A DNA stretch of 64,000 nt from Butyricimonas paravirosa (GTDB lineage: Bacteria > Bacteroidota > Bacteroidia > Bacteroidales > Marinifilaceae), in the NCBI RefSeq assembly GCF_032878955.1, contig NZ_CP043839.1:2790001-2854000 (forward strand), written 5' to 3'. The position numbers and the translations under genes are program-made. Below the pieces are notes generated by a model that worked only from the letters and a program-made list of their open reading frames with translations, was not told where the DNA came from and did no database searches. Every line of letters starts with the position of its first letter. Position 1 is the stretch's first letter. Shown piece after piece: positions 1 through 7,793 of the stretch.

Positions 1-2181
1 ACCGAATTGGTGATCTTTAGCAAAACGTTCAGACCCGTTATACCCGAAACTGGCCTCCGCAAAATATTTGTCCCTAAACCCGTAGGTCCCACGCATGGAC
101 AAGCCCAAGTTCCTATTCGGAATACCATCCAACACGGTGGCTGTTGCAGACGTGGTTGTCTCCTGAGCGTTAAGCACAAGCGTCAAACTGGTCTGATGTT
201 CTCCCCATGCCGCTACGTGCAATCCCCTCACCTCGTAACTCATTTGTGTGGATTGCGAAGCTTTGGATTCATCGTTATCCTTTTCCAATGTTCTTGAAGC
301 CTTGTTGCTGTTCAGGGCATCCAATTGATGTACTCCGGTTTCAAAATCATAATCTTTCAAGGCATACATGTAAGGCGTTGTTTTATAAGCATTCACGTAA
401 TACCCTGTCTGGTTCATGGAAACGGAAGCCCGTAACTCCAGCCCTTTAAGAAGGGTTGAAAGGTTGTGTATATACTCCGCACGGGCAACAGCCGAGTAAC
501 GACGACGGTCCTTGTACCCTTGATGTAATGTCATATAAGGGTTAACCGTTTCCGTGTTCACCCCGCCGAAACGGATATGCGGCCAATTCGAAGCCTCGTC
601 CGCCGGATAAGTCGGTGCAAAATCTACCGGAGAGGCATTAAAAGCCAAGTAATAAGCCCTGGACACATCGGCATAAGGCCCCCGGTATTTATCCAAATTC
701 GCCGAAGTATTAATATTCAAACGAATCCCAGCACTCAAATCGATATTCAAATTTGTACGGAAAGAGAAAGTACTATTTTCAATATTACATTTAAACTGGT
801 TCAGACGATCGGTTTTCAACATACCCTCGTCACGCACGTAATTCACGGATGTGTAATATTGTACCAAACGGGAACCTCCCCGGATATTTAACCCGGCACG
901 GTGGTTGATGGAATAATCATGGAACATAATATCATACCAGTCATTCGCCGGATATACCCAAGAGGGATATTTATCTGACCCTGTACGCTCGATACGCTCC
1001 ACGCTATACTGCGGAGTGGCATCCGGATTACGAGCCAACAACGCCTGGTTGTACATCTTCATGTAATTGATAGGATCCACCACCTCGATTTCTTTTGTCG
1101 GCATACTTAACACCGCCTCGTAACGAACGGATGTATACACGCTACCTTCCTGTCCTTTTTTCGTGGTGATCAGGATAACCCCGTTCGCACCGCGGGCTCC
1201 ATACATGGCAGTTGCCGATGCATCTTTCATTACACTGAAGGTTTCAATGTCCTCCGGTGTCATGCGGGAAAGGTCCAACTTGGATGACTCCACCCCGTCA
1301 ATCAGGATTAAAGGGTCAATGTTGGCATTGGTCTGGAAAGAGGTAATACCCCGGATGTAGAATTTGGTATTCATTTCCTCTTCCGTCAACGCACCGGGAA
1401 TACCCCCCGTCTGCCATCCCACAATACCGGCAATTTTTCCGGCAAATTGAGAGGTCAGGTCACTACTTGAAGATTTCAAGGTTTTTGCATCTACGGTAGT
1501 AATCGCTGATACCACGCTTTCCTTTTTCTGTTCACCGAAAGCAACGACGGTTACCTCCTCGATATTCTCCGCCGTGGGATTCAAACGGACGTTTAATTTC
1601 GTTTTTCCTTTAAGCGGCACCACTTCCGTTTTGTAACCGATGAACGAGAAACGCAAGGCATCTTCCGGCCGCGAGTTAATCATGTAACGTCCCTCGGTAT
1701 CCGTGGCCACACCCTGAGTAGTTCCCTGAATCAATACCGTAGCCCCGGGAATGGGATTTCCTTTTTCATCTACAACTCGCCCGGTCACGGCAATCAATTG
1801 TACCGGTTTGACCTTTCTCTCTACGATCACGACCCGATTCTTTTCGAGTACATAATCATAAGGACTGTCTTTCAACAATATCTTCAAGGCCTCGTCCACG
1901 GTAACATCTTTTACCTCCAACGTGAAACGTCGGTTTTTATCCACCACCCCGTTGCTTTGGAAGCCGTAATCAATACCCGATTGCCGGTTGATTTCGACCA
2001 GAATGGTTTCCAGCGTGGCATTTTTCATCGAAATGGTTACTTTCTTCTGGATGACCTGAAACACACAAGATGTCGCCCCGTACGTGTCCCTAGGTATAGC
2101 TCCTAGTGTCGTAAATACCAAGAATATATACAACACAATTTTTTTAGCGATAGAGATACCGCCCATGTGATTTTTTTGCAT
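1..2181 (-). CDS. SusC/RagA-like TonB-dependent outer membrane transporter with STN domain (3' part off window)
   Basis: Read directly from the minus strand; open from the ATG at 2181 to the window edge (727 codons visible, gene continues to the left). Order seen: signal peptide (about 1-36), an STN (secretin/TonB N-terminal) segment (about 47-117), a carboxypeptidase-regulatory-like beta-sandwich (about 130-215, with VTGRVVDEKGNPIPGATV), a TonB-box-like VEEVTVVAFG stretch, then the plug (IRGITS, ILIDGVE, MYGARGANGVILITTKKG). By family knowledge it imports glycans or other large ligands across the outer membrane using TonB energy. The STN segment marks it as a FecA-type signalling receptor that contacts the FecR anti-sigma factor encoded just upstream. 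A SusD partner should follow outside the window. An in-frame ATG at 2166 is the alternative start. Confidence 0.93.
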   Translation of the reverse strand, partial: MQKNHMGGISIAKKIVLYIFLVFTTLGAIPRDTYGATSCVFQVIQKKVTISMKNATLETILVEINRQSGIDYGFQSNGVVDKNRRFTLEVKDVTVDEALKILLKDSPYDYVLEKNRVVIVERKVKPVQLIAVTGRVVDEKGNPIPGATVLIQGTTQGVATDTEGRYMINSRPEDALRFSFIGYKTEVVPLKGKTKLNVRLNPTAENIEEVTVVAFGEQKKESVVSAITTVDAKTLKSSSSDLTSQFAGKIAGIVGWQTGGIPGALTEEEMNTKFYIRGITSFQTNANIDPLILIDGVESSKLDLSRMTPEDIETFSVMKDASATAMYGARGANGVILITTKKGQEGSVYTSVRYEAVLSMPTKEIEVVDPINYMKMYNQALLARNPDATPQYSVERIERTGSDKYPSWVYPANDWYDIMFHDYSINHRAGLNIRGGSRLVQYYTSVNYVRDEGMLKTDRLNQFKCNIENSTFSFRTNLNIDLSAGIRLNINTSANLDKYRGPYADVSRAYYLAFNASPVDFAPTYPADEASNWPHIRFGGVNTETVNPYMTLHQGYKDRRRYSAVARAEYIHNLSTLLKGLELRASVSMNQTGYYVNAYKTTPYMYALKDYDFETGVHQLDALNSNKASRTLEKDNDESKASQSTQMSYEVRGLHVAAWGEHQTSLTLVLNAQETTTSATATVLDGIPNRNLGLSMRGTYGFRDKYFAEASFGYNGSERFAKDHQFG

Positions 2182-2280
2182 AAATTTGTCGTACTAATTT
2201 AATTAAATAGTAAATTCACTTTACTGTTTGATGGTCGCTATGGATAAAGGCTCAATTTTATACGATAGCGATTTTACCCT

Positions 2281-2310
2281 AAATTATCCTGCCTAGCGGG
2301 ATAATTTTTT
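2281..2310. terminator. Hairpin between fecR-like and susC-like genes
   Basis: AAATTATCC at 2281-2289 pairs with GGATAATTT at 2299-2307, with a 9-nt loop, and is followed by T on the plus strand. It lies 14 bases past the fecR stop. Read on the minus strand it lacks a U-tract, so it may act as an RNA-processing or attenuation stem between fecR and susC rather than a full terminator. Confidence 0.5.
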
Positions 2311-2323
2311 TACTTGTTGTTTT

Positions 2324-3352
2324 TTACTTCACGATGTAATGCCCCCTTTCTTTTATAAATTTACAATCCGTCATTTCTTCAAGGAATTGAATCACCTCGT
2401 CAATCGGAGTTTCTTTACTCAAATTCATGGTTACTTCAATCCGGGCTAATTCCGTCCGGGTCTCGAACTCGACCCCGTACCAAGTTGAAATATCTTCCAG
2501 CACGAGATCCAAAGGCTTGTCCCGATAGCGGAACACGTTATCCAGCCACGCCGTGGCATATTGCACGTCCACACGTTCCACTTTAATATCACCGGACCCC
2601 ACGTTATAAGCGACCTGCTCTCCGGGAACAACTTGAATCTCGTCACGACCGGGAGATTTAAAACCAATCTTCCCCTCGATCAACACGGTCTCGACCGTCT
2701 TTTGCTGGCGTCCCTTCACGTTAAACCGGGTCCCGTAAACCCGGATTTTAGAACCATCAATATTGACCTCGAACGGTTGCCCCGACTTCGTCACGTTAAA
2801 ATAAGCCTCCCCCGACAATTCCACCTCCCGCAAATCCCCGACAAACTCTTCCGGGTATTTCAAGCGACTCCCGGCATTCAACGTTACCTCTGTCCCATCA
2901 GCAAGCGTCACGTTATACGTGAACCCGGCAGGAATGATCAGAGTGTTGTACGCAATTTCGCGAGCCGTCCTTGCCGTATCATACATGATATGGTTATTCG
3001 CGATTTGAATATTCGATTTCTGAACGATGGAGTCCATCTTTTTCTCTTTCAGGTTCAAACTGTTCCCGTCCGCCAGAATCAATGTCGGCACGGCAAACTC
3101 GTGATCCATCTTGATCACGCTGACTACTTTTGTCGCCTCAGGCATTTCTTCCTTTTCATGTACCCACAACGAGGCGAACACGAACCCACAACACAACACC
3201 GCCGCCACGGAACTCCCGCTCCAAATGATCCGACGGCGCATTCTCACACGACGCAGCCGCCGATCGAATCGCACCCCTGCGGCCTCAACCTCTTCATCCG
3301 AAGGGATTTTCACGTTATCCAGCATTTCTTCTATATCTTTTTCAGTCTTCAT
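2324..3352 (-). CDS. FecR-family anti-sigma factor
   Basis: 342 residues. The N-terminal cytoplasmic segment (1-42) would bind the sigma factor. One transmembrane helix follows at about 44-64 (after RRRIIWSG), then a periplasmic FecR domain (about 130-235, with GFTYNVTLADGTEVTLNAGS and GEAYFNVTKSGQPFEV) and a C-terminal DUF4974-type segment (about 265-340). In this family the protein holds an ECF sigma factor inactive until a ligand-loaded SusC/FecA receptor signals through its STN domain. It is encoded between the divergent sigma gene (3462) and the STN-containing SusC gene (2181), as expected for such a regulatory trio. The upstream reading into sigma is separated by about 110 bases. Confidence 0.93.
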   Translation of the reverse strand: MKTEKDIEEMLDNVKIPSDEEVEAAGVRFDRRLRRVRMRRRIIWSGSSVAAVLCCGFVFASLWVHEKEEMPEATKVVSVIKMDHEFAVPTLILADGNSLNLKEKKMDSIVQKSNIQIANNHIMYDTARTAREIAYNTLIIPAGFTYNVTLADGTEVTLNAGSRLKYPEEFVGDLREVELSGEAYFNVTKSGQPFEVNIDGSKIRVYGTRFNVKGRQQKTVETVLIEGKIGFKSPGRDEIQVVPGEQVAYNVGSGDIKVERVDVQYATAWLDNVFRYRDKPLDLVLEDISTWYGVEFETRTELARIEVTMNLSKETPIDEVIQFLEEMTDCKFIKERGHYIVK

Positions 3353-3429
3353 GTCTATATCTTTTTACACATATATAAACTGAAACAGGAAAAACTACCG
3401 TAGAAAAGTGATTTTTTTCAAAAAAGATT

Positions 3430-3437
3430 TACATTTG
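3430..3437 (+). promoter_or_regulatory. -7 element of sigma gene promoter
   Basis: TACATTTG fits the Bacteroidota -7 consensus TAnnTTTG and lies 24 bases before the ATG at 3462. No good TTTG -33 box is visible 19-21 bases upstream, so it may depend on another sigma factor. Confidence 0.45.
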
Positions 3438-3461
3438 CACAAATAAACCTATATTGGATGT

Positions 3462-3989
3462 ATGTCAAAACAGAACGATATTATCCTTTTGGAATCTTTT
3501 AATCGGCGAAACCCGAAAGCGTTTAGTATCGTTTATCGAATGATATATAGAGAATTATACCTATACGCGACCCACATTTTCAACCCGTTGAATCTTCCGG
3601 CAGAAGACGTTATCCAAGATATTTTCACCGATATATGGCTCCGGGAATCCGTTCAATTCCCGTCACTCCCTTACATCAAAACATTCTGTTTTATCGCGTT
3701 GAAGAATGCCTACAAGAATAAAATCAAGCATCTGGGATACCAGCAACGTTTCGAACTGGAGAGTAAAGTCGAAAACGAATTTTCGGAAGACATCGAGCAA
3801 GTGGAACTATTCCATTCCTTGTATGAATCACTAAAATTCCTGCCCGATGATCACGCCACGGTTATCCGCATGTACCTCGAAGGCTGGAAACCCGAAGAGA
3901 TCGCCACGAAACTGGGCCTCGCCCTCCAAACCGTCTACAACAAACGCCGGGAGGCGATTCTTATTTTACGGAAACATATGGTGAAGTAA
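3462..3989 (+). CDS. RNA polymerase ECF sigma-70 factor (FecI-like)
   Basis: 175 residues, full length for the family. Region 2 is near the N terminus (about 10-80, with YATHIFNPLNLPAEDVIQDI) and region 4 covers the C terminus (about 115-172, with EGWKPEEIATKLGLALQTV as the HTH). It is divergent from the FecR-type anti-sigma gene and the susC-like gene, so it probably activates that transport operon when FecR releases it. Its last 25 codons and stop are repeated at 5662-5739, on the far side of the AbiE genes. Codons 1-150 occur only once, so this is the intact copy. Confidence 0.94.
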   Translation: MSKQNDIILLESFNRRNPKAFSIVYRMIYRELYLYATHIFNPLNLPAEDVIQDIFTDIWLRESVQFPSLPYIKTFCFIALKNAYKNKIKHLGYQQRFELESKVENEFSEDIEQVELFHSLYESLKFLPDDHATVIRMYLEGWKPEEIATKLGLALQTVYNKRREAILILRKHMVK

Positions 3990-3990
3990 T
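3913..3990 (+). repeat. 78-bp direct repeat, copy 1 (3' end of sigma gene)
   Basis: The last 77 bases of the sigma gene, including the stop codon, plus one base. It matches 5662-5739 over 78 aligned positions with three transitions and no gaps. Sequences outside the two copies do not match. The two copies bracket the abiE pair exactly. Confidence 0.93.
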
Positions 3991-4027
3991 TGTCCATAAT
4001 TTATTGCAACCCTAATCAAAAAATGAT

Positions 4028-4035
4028 TATCTTTA
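4028..4035 (+). promoter_or_regulatory. Possible abiE promoter -7
   Basis: TATCTTTA differs from TAnnTTTG at one base. A TTG at 4004-4006 is 21 bases upstream, and the AbiEi ATG follows at 4053. The promoter sits just inside the first direct repeat, so the module would be transcribed independently of the sigma gene. Confidence 0.35.
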
Positions 4036-4052
4036 CAACAAATTATATTGAT

Positions 4053-4856
4053 ATGACTATAAGAAATTGGATAAAACAACAAGAAAGCCTTGGTAAGCCC
4101 ACATTCTCATATCGAGATGTAAAAGTCAATTTTAGTGACATGCCCGAACAACATATCATGAACGAGTTGTACCGTCTGTCAAGGCAAAAAATTATCCAAT
4201 CAGTTTACAAAAGCTTTTATACCGTGATTCCGATACAATATTCAGTTCGTGGTATCGTCCCCCCCACTTATTATATCGACCAACTGATGGAATATCTCGC
4301 TAAACCTTATTATATCAGTTTACTCAGTGCAGCGGAGATTCATGGTGCAGCCCACCAGCGCCCTCAACGTTTCTCTGTCACGACTTTACGCCCCGTGGTA
4401 ACAACATCTGCACGGAAAAACAACCTTATCGTTTGGAATTATAGAAAAGATATTCCCGAAAATTTACTTTGCAGCAAGAATTCCGAAACCGGGATAATTC
4501 ATTATTCATCAGCTGAATTGACAGCTGTTGACCTCGTACAATTCGAGCATCAGGTAGGAGGATTGTCCGTTGCCGCCACAGTTCTTTCTGAATTAGTAGA
4601 AACTATCGACTTCTCCAAAAACTCAAATACTTTATTTCAGACAGCCTCATTAACATCGATTCAACGACTCGGATATATATTGGATTATATACTGGAAGAG
4701 ACAAAACAGGCCGAGATGCTGTATCAGCAATTATGTCTACTAAACAAAAAGCTCGGCTATACACCTCTTGCACATTGTCTGCCCATCCGTGGAAACAAAC
4801 GAAACAACAAATGGAAAATTATTATTAATCAAACAATAGAAATAGACGATATATGA
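4053..4856 (+). CDS. abiEi: AbiEi-type antitoxin (type IV toxin-antitoxin)
   Basis: About 267 residues from the ATG at 4053 (MTIRNWIKQQ); this start follows a promoter-like element, and the longer frame to 3990 would begin at the sigma stop. It has an N-terminal winged-helix region (about 1-70, with FSYRDVKVNF) and a larger C-terminal AbiEi domain (ISLLSAAEIHGAAHQRPQ, then SAELTAVDLVQFEHQVGGLS). In characterised AbiE systems this protein represses the operon and neutralises the nucleotidyltransferase toxin without tight binding. Its stop overlaps the toxin ATG by 4 bases (ATGA), showing translational coupling. The pair lies between 78-bp direct repeats, suggesting acquisition. Confidence 0.88.
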   Translation: MTIRNWIKQQESLGKPTFSYRDVKVNFSDMPEQHIMNELYRLSRQKIIQSVYKSFYTVIPIQYSVRGIVPPTYYIDQLMEYLAKPYYISLLSAAEIHGAAHQRPQRFSVTTLRPVVTTSARKNNLIVWNYRKDIPENLLCSKNSETGIIHYSSAELTAVDLVQFEHQVGGLSVAATVLSELVETIDFSKNSNTLFQTASLTSIQRLGYILDYILEETKQAEMLYQQLCLLNKKLGYTPLAHCLPIRGNKRNNKWKIIINQTIEIDDI

Positions 4857-5653
4857 TAAACAGATCAGCGATACAAGAATGGGGTGCACAAGTACCTTGG
4901 ACGGACAATGCTCAAGTGGAACAGGATTTACTGATTTCACGTTGCCTCGTGGCTATTTTTAACGATAACTTTCTGCGAAATCAACTGGCTTTCCGTGGAG
5001 GTACGGCTCTTCATAAATTATATCTTTCCCCCCAGCCTCGATATAGTGAAGATATTGATCTGGTACAAATAACTGCCGGCCCCATAAAATCCATCATGTC
5101 CCGACTAGGCGAAGTTCTTGATTTTATGCCAAATAAAGTAACAAAACAGAAACGATATAATAACACCATGCTATTTCGTATGGAATCCGAAATACCTCCC
5201 GTCATGCCGATTCGTTTGAAACTGGAGATAAACTGCTTTGAGCATTTCACTGAAATGGGCCTGGTAGAAGTTCCTTTCTCGGTCGGAAATAAATGGTTTT
5301 CCGGTTCCTGTAAGATTACTACCTACCAATTTGCTGAATTATTGGGGACGAAATTACGTGCGCTCTATCAACGAAAAAAAGGGCGTGATTTATTTGATCT
5401 GTACGTTGCATTAAAACAAACGGATGTAAATCCAGATGACGTGATTCGCTGCTATCACAAGTATATGAGGTTTACAGTACAACAGCCACCCACCTACAAA
5501 CAATTTATTCTCAACATGGAGGAGAAAATACAAGATCCAGATTTCCTTGGTGACTCACAATTATTACTGCGACCGGAGATTTCATTCAACCCCCAAGAGG
5601 CATATCTAGTTGTGAAAGAGAGGCTCATTGATAGACTTTCTTGGACCAGATAA
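4853..5653 (+). CDS. abiEii: AbiEii-type nucleotidyltransferase toxin
   Basis: 266 residues. It has the DUF1814/AbiEii nucleotidyltransferase signature: FRGGTALHKLYL at about 47-58 and RYSEDIDLV at about 64-72, supplying the GG and D-x-D metal-binding residues, then a KLRALYQRKKGRDLFDLY motif near 177-194. Characterised AbiEii/MenT-type toxins transfer nucleotides to RNA, typically tRNA ends, and stop growth, protecting populations from phage. It is coupled to the antitoxin by a 4-base overlap. The gene ends only 8 bases before the second direct repeat. Exact target here is not predictable from sequence. Confidence 0.9.
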   Translation: MINRSAIQEWGAQVPWTDNAQVEQDLLISRCLVAIFNDNFLRNQLAFRGGTALHKLYLSPQPRYSEDIDLVQITAGPIKSIMSRLGEVLDFMPNKVTKQKRYNNTMLFRMESEIPPVMPIRLKLEINCFEHFTEMGLVEVPFSVGNKWFSGSCKITTYQFAELLGTKLRALYQRKKGRDLFDLYVALKQTDVNPDDVIRCYHKYMRFTVQQPPTYKQFILNMEEKIQDPDFLGDSQLLLRPEISFNPQEAYLVVKERLIDRLSWTR

Positions 5654-5661
5654 TATACTTT

Positions 5662-5739
5662 TGGGCCTCGCCCTCCAAACCGTCTATAACAAACGCCGGG
5701 AGGCGATTCTTATTTTATGGAAGCATATGGTGAAGTAAT
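5662..5739 (+). pseudogene. Sigma-gene 3' fragment (direct repeat copy 2)
   Basis: Duplicate of the last 25 codons plus stop of the ECF sigma gene. Compared with copy 1 it has three transitions: TAC to TAT (silent), CGG to TGG (Arg to Trp) and AAA to AAG (silent). No sigma coding sequence precedes it; the AbiE toxin gene does. It is therefore either the original gene end displaced by an insertion or the tail brought in or left behind by the element. Confidence 0.92.
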
Positions 5740-5778
5740 AAACTACTCACCTCGTTTGGGAACAAGGAATTTATGAAA

Positions 5779-6090
5779 TTACATTATAGTAAAACTAATT
5801 TTACGTCCAAGCCCTTGAAATATCTTAAACAACGTGGAAAGCTGAATATCTGCATGTCCATTTTCGATACGGGAAATATAACTTTTTTTTGTTCCTATTT
5901 TAGCTGCAAGTTGCTCCTGCGTCATACCCGCTTTCAAACGCTCCGCTTTTAATTGTTCCCCTATAATGAATGCCTCACAACCATTTTCAAATTCATTACG
6001 TTCTTCCGTCCCGATAGCACCAAAATCTTCCGTGATTAAATCCTCAATCGGAGTACATCCTATTGCTTTCAATTCATCATTACTCATCAT
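5779..6090 (-). CDS. XRE-family HTH regulator (orphan antitoxin-like)
   Basis: About 103 residues from the ATG at 6090 (or 6087). The more distal in-frame start at 6117 is disfavoured because the promoter would leave it almost no leader. The C-terminal half is a clear XRE helix-turn-helix (LKAERLKAGMTQEQLAAKIG, then KSYISRIENGHADIQLSTLF), resembling HigA/HipB-type antitoxins. The N-terminal half (DELKAIGCTPIEDLITEDFG) is of the kind that often precedes such antitoxins. No toxin gene is adjacent on the same strand, upstream or downstream. It may be a solitary antitoxin left over from a lost pair, or a plain repressor. Confidence 0.8.
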   Translation of the reverse strand: MMSNDELKAIGCTPIEDLITEDFGAIGTEERNEFENGCEAFIIGEQLKAERLKAGMTQEQLAAKIGTKKSYISRIENGHADIQLSTLFKIFQGLGRKISFTIM

Positions 6091-6132
6091 TTTATTCTCT
6101 TTTTTCTGCCATAACAAGTATTTTCGCTTTTA

Positions 6133-6163
6133 CAAAGATAACTAATTAGTGAACAAAAATCAA
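6133..6163 (-). promoter_or_regulatory. Consensus promoter of the XRE gene
   Basis: On the minus strand TTG (6163-6161), 20 bases, then TATCTTTG (6140-6133), matching the Bacteroidota -33/-7 pattern. The predicted transcript start near 6126 supports the downstream translation start at 6090. Confidence 0.7.
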
Positions 6164-6436
6164 TGATTCATCCGTTTTTATTATTAGAAAACATCAACAG
6201 GGATAAAATAGGGATAAGCCCCCCTTTTACTATAGTTATAATCTCCCTTGGACCTTTCCTCTTTCTTTCATCGTCCTTTCATAACCCATTCCCAATATAC
6301 AGGAAATGGTGCTGAAAGGACGGTATAACGGTCCCGTGAGATTATTACAGTATTATCACAATGTTATTACGAGGTTAAAACTCTAATTAGGCAGGGGTAG
6401 AGAATCTAAAGAGAACCTAAGGAGAAGTTTCCCAAA

Positions 6437-6542
6437 TAATCCCACTTATTCGAAGAACCCTCGAAGCTTACACGTAGCTCCCACATTCCACAATATTTAA
6501 GCTCTGTGAAAGCTTCGAATAAGCTCTGGTTAAGTGAGATTA
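6437..6542. repeat. 106-bp imperfect inverted repeat in a non-coding gap
   Basis: TAATCCCACTTA at 6437-6448 faces TAAGTGAGATTA at 6531-6542 (one mismatch), with further TTCGAAG/CTTCGAA matches inside. No coding frame of note is present in 6164-6606. It could be a MITE-like remnant or a large RNA hairpin. Apart from this and the flanking promoters nothing else is visible in the gap. Confidence 0.55.
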
Positions 6543-6606
6543 TCTCGATTAGATTACCACTTTATCTGGGTTAGATTAGGATATAAATTGGGGTTGTCCA
6601 AAAACA

Positions 6607-6637
6607 TTTGAATTATCCCGTTTTTATCGTAAATTTG
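6607..6637 (+). promoter_or_regulatory. Near-perfect Bacteroidota promoter
   Basis: TTTG at 6607-6610, 19-base spacer, TAAATTTG at 6630-6637. It points at the ATG at 6663, 25 bases beyond the -7 element. Confidence 0.75.
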
Positions 6638-6662
6638 CACTAAAAGGGAAATATATTGCACT

Positions 6663-6833
6663 ATGGATTTCTATCAACTTATTAAAGAACCGTCGTGCTT
6701 TACTTGGTCTGACTCAACAGGATTTGGCAGATTATACCGGTTTGAGTCCGCAGATCATCAAAAGTATAGAAACGGGAAAGCAAATACACAAGCGTTCTTA
6801 TCAAGAGCGTTTACACCGTTTTCTGAGGAATAA
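6663..6833 (+). pseudogene. HipB-like HTH gene with disrupted frame
   Basis: From ATG 6663 the frame begins MDFYQLIK, but the clear HTH (RRALLGLTQQDLADYTGLS, then IIKSIETGK) lies in the +1 frame from about 6690. After GK the ATG frame again gives a plausible continuation (ANTQAFLSRAFTPF) to a stop at 6831-6833, while the HTH frame stops at 6835. The HTH frame has no ATG, GTG or TTG start before it. The simplest reading is a single-base insertion near 6685-6690 and a compensating change near 6780, or one frameshift with an altered C terminus. A strong promoter precedes it, so transcription is probably intact. Programmed frameshifting or an ATT start is possible but unsupported. Confidence 0.7.
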
Positions 6834-6847
6834 TTAAATATCACACC

Positions 6848-7174
6848 ATGACAGAAGAAGAGAACAAACAACGGATGCACGATCTATTGGTAGAGATCGA
6901 AACCTTGGAAAAAGATGGGTTCCCCATCCAGCAGCAATGTACCGAGGCGATTGCCTGTCTCGAAAGAGCCCATAAAATGTTTGTCCAAAGAGCAACAAAA
7001 GAAGGATTCAGCTTACAGGATTGCCGGGTGGGAGAAATAGAAATAAAGCAATACTCGGCGATGAAACAGATGGCTATAAAAGGAGGACTCCCCCACGCAC
7101 ATTATGACCAGCGCATCCGGGAAGTACGAGTCCGGCTATTCGGAGAACAAATGGTAAAAGATAATTTTGATTGA
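6848..7174 (+). CDS. Conserved-looking hypothetical protein, 108 aa
   Basis: Not recognised. 108 residues, highly charged, predicted mostly helical, no signal peptide or membrane segment. It starts 14 bases after the disrupted HTH gene and ends in front of a strong terminator, so both appear to form one short transcription unit from the promoter at 6607. The position downstream of a HipB-like gene is where a toxin or partner would lie, but no toxin motif is visible, so no function is claimed. Confidence 0.65.
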   Translation: MTEEENKQRMHDLLVEIETLEKDGFPIQQQCTEAIACLERAHKMFVQRATKEGFSLQDCRVGEIEIKQYSAMKQMAIKGGLPHAHYDQRIREVRVRLFGEQMVKDNFD

Positions 7175-7176
7175 CT

Positions 7177-7221
7177 TCATCAGCTCTCCCGGAGAACCCC
7201 AACAAGGAGCTGATGATTTTT
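7177..7221 (+). terminator. Rho-independent terminator
   Basis: TCATCAGCTC (7177-7186) pairs perfectly with GAGCTGATGA (7207-7216), followed by TTTTT. It ends the HTH/hypothetical unit and lies just beyond the 3' end of the convergent lipoprotein gene. Confidence 0.88.
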
Positions 7222-7228
7222 GCAACGC

Positions 7229-7639
7229 CTATTCTTCAACAATCTCTACTTTCAGACGATCCGGTTTTTCTTCCGTGATTTGCAGTTTCGTACCTTTAAT
7301 TGCTACGCGAATCGCATCCCGGATACTCATTTTACCTTTCACGGCATTTACTTTCACGCTACCCGTCTTTGCCAAATCCGTCTCGATAAAACATCCCGTG
7401 GCATGAGCCAAAGCCTGTGCCGTTTCATCGAATCGCTGTGCCGGAATATCATACGGGATTTCAGTAATCGTATCCAGACATCCCCGACAGGGATGACGTA
7501 AAGTATCCACAGAACTCGATTCAGCAATTGTTGTGGACTTCGCCTCAACAACCCCAGAATCACTTGTTTTCACCTTATCCTTACACCCGCAGAACAACGC
7601 TCCCGCTAGCAAAAGAAAAATTAAACTTACACGTTTCAT
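7229..7639 (-). CDS. Small lipoprotein with a C-terminal STN-like domain
   Basis: 136 residues. It has a lipoprotein signal peptide with the lipobox LFCGC (Cys 19), then a low-complexity linker rich in S and T. The C-terminal 65 residues (about 70-136, with LAHATGCFIETDL, GKMSIRDAIRVAIKGTKLQI) resemble an STN domain, the secretin/TonB short N-terminal fold normally fused to receptors. A free lipid-anchored STN domain could bind FecR-like or TonB-system partners, or a secretin ligand; this is inference. It is monocistronic, convergent with the unit ending at 7221. The domain match is by pattern only. Confidence 0.7.
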   Translation of the reverse strand: MKRVSLIFLLLAGALFCGCKDKVKTSDSGVVEAKSTTIAESSSVDTLRHPCRGCLDTITEIPYDIPAQRFDETAQALAHATGCFIETDLAKTGSVKVNAVKGKMSIRDAIRVAIKGTKLQITEEKPDRLKVEIVEE

Positions 7640-7769
7640 AATATCTCACATTTTAAAGTTAAACTCCTATCCATCTCACCTATAGCTATCACTCTTGATT
7701 TCACTATTACAAATGAAATGCCATACCAGGAAAAACAGTCATATTGTCCCTCGAAACCGGAAATATCAC

Positions 7770-7777
7770 TAACTTTG
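7770..7777 (+). promoter_or_regulatory. -7 element upstream of the deaminase gene
   Basis: TAACTTTG fits TAnnTTTG and is 16 bases before the ATG at 7794. A TTG at 7744-7746 is 23 bases upstream, longer than the usual spacer. Confidence 0.4.
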
Positions 7778-7793
7778 GCATAAAAACAAGACT

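Noticed and set aside
2561..3403. 280-codon plus-strand frame opposite fecR
   Set aside because: Antisense shadow of the FecR gene with no domain pattern.
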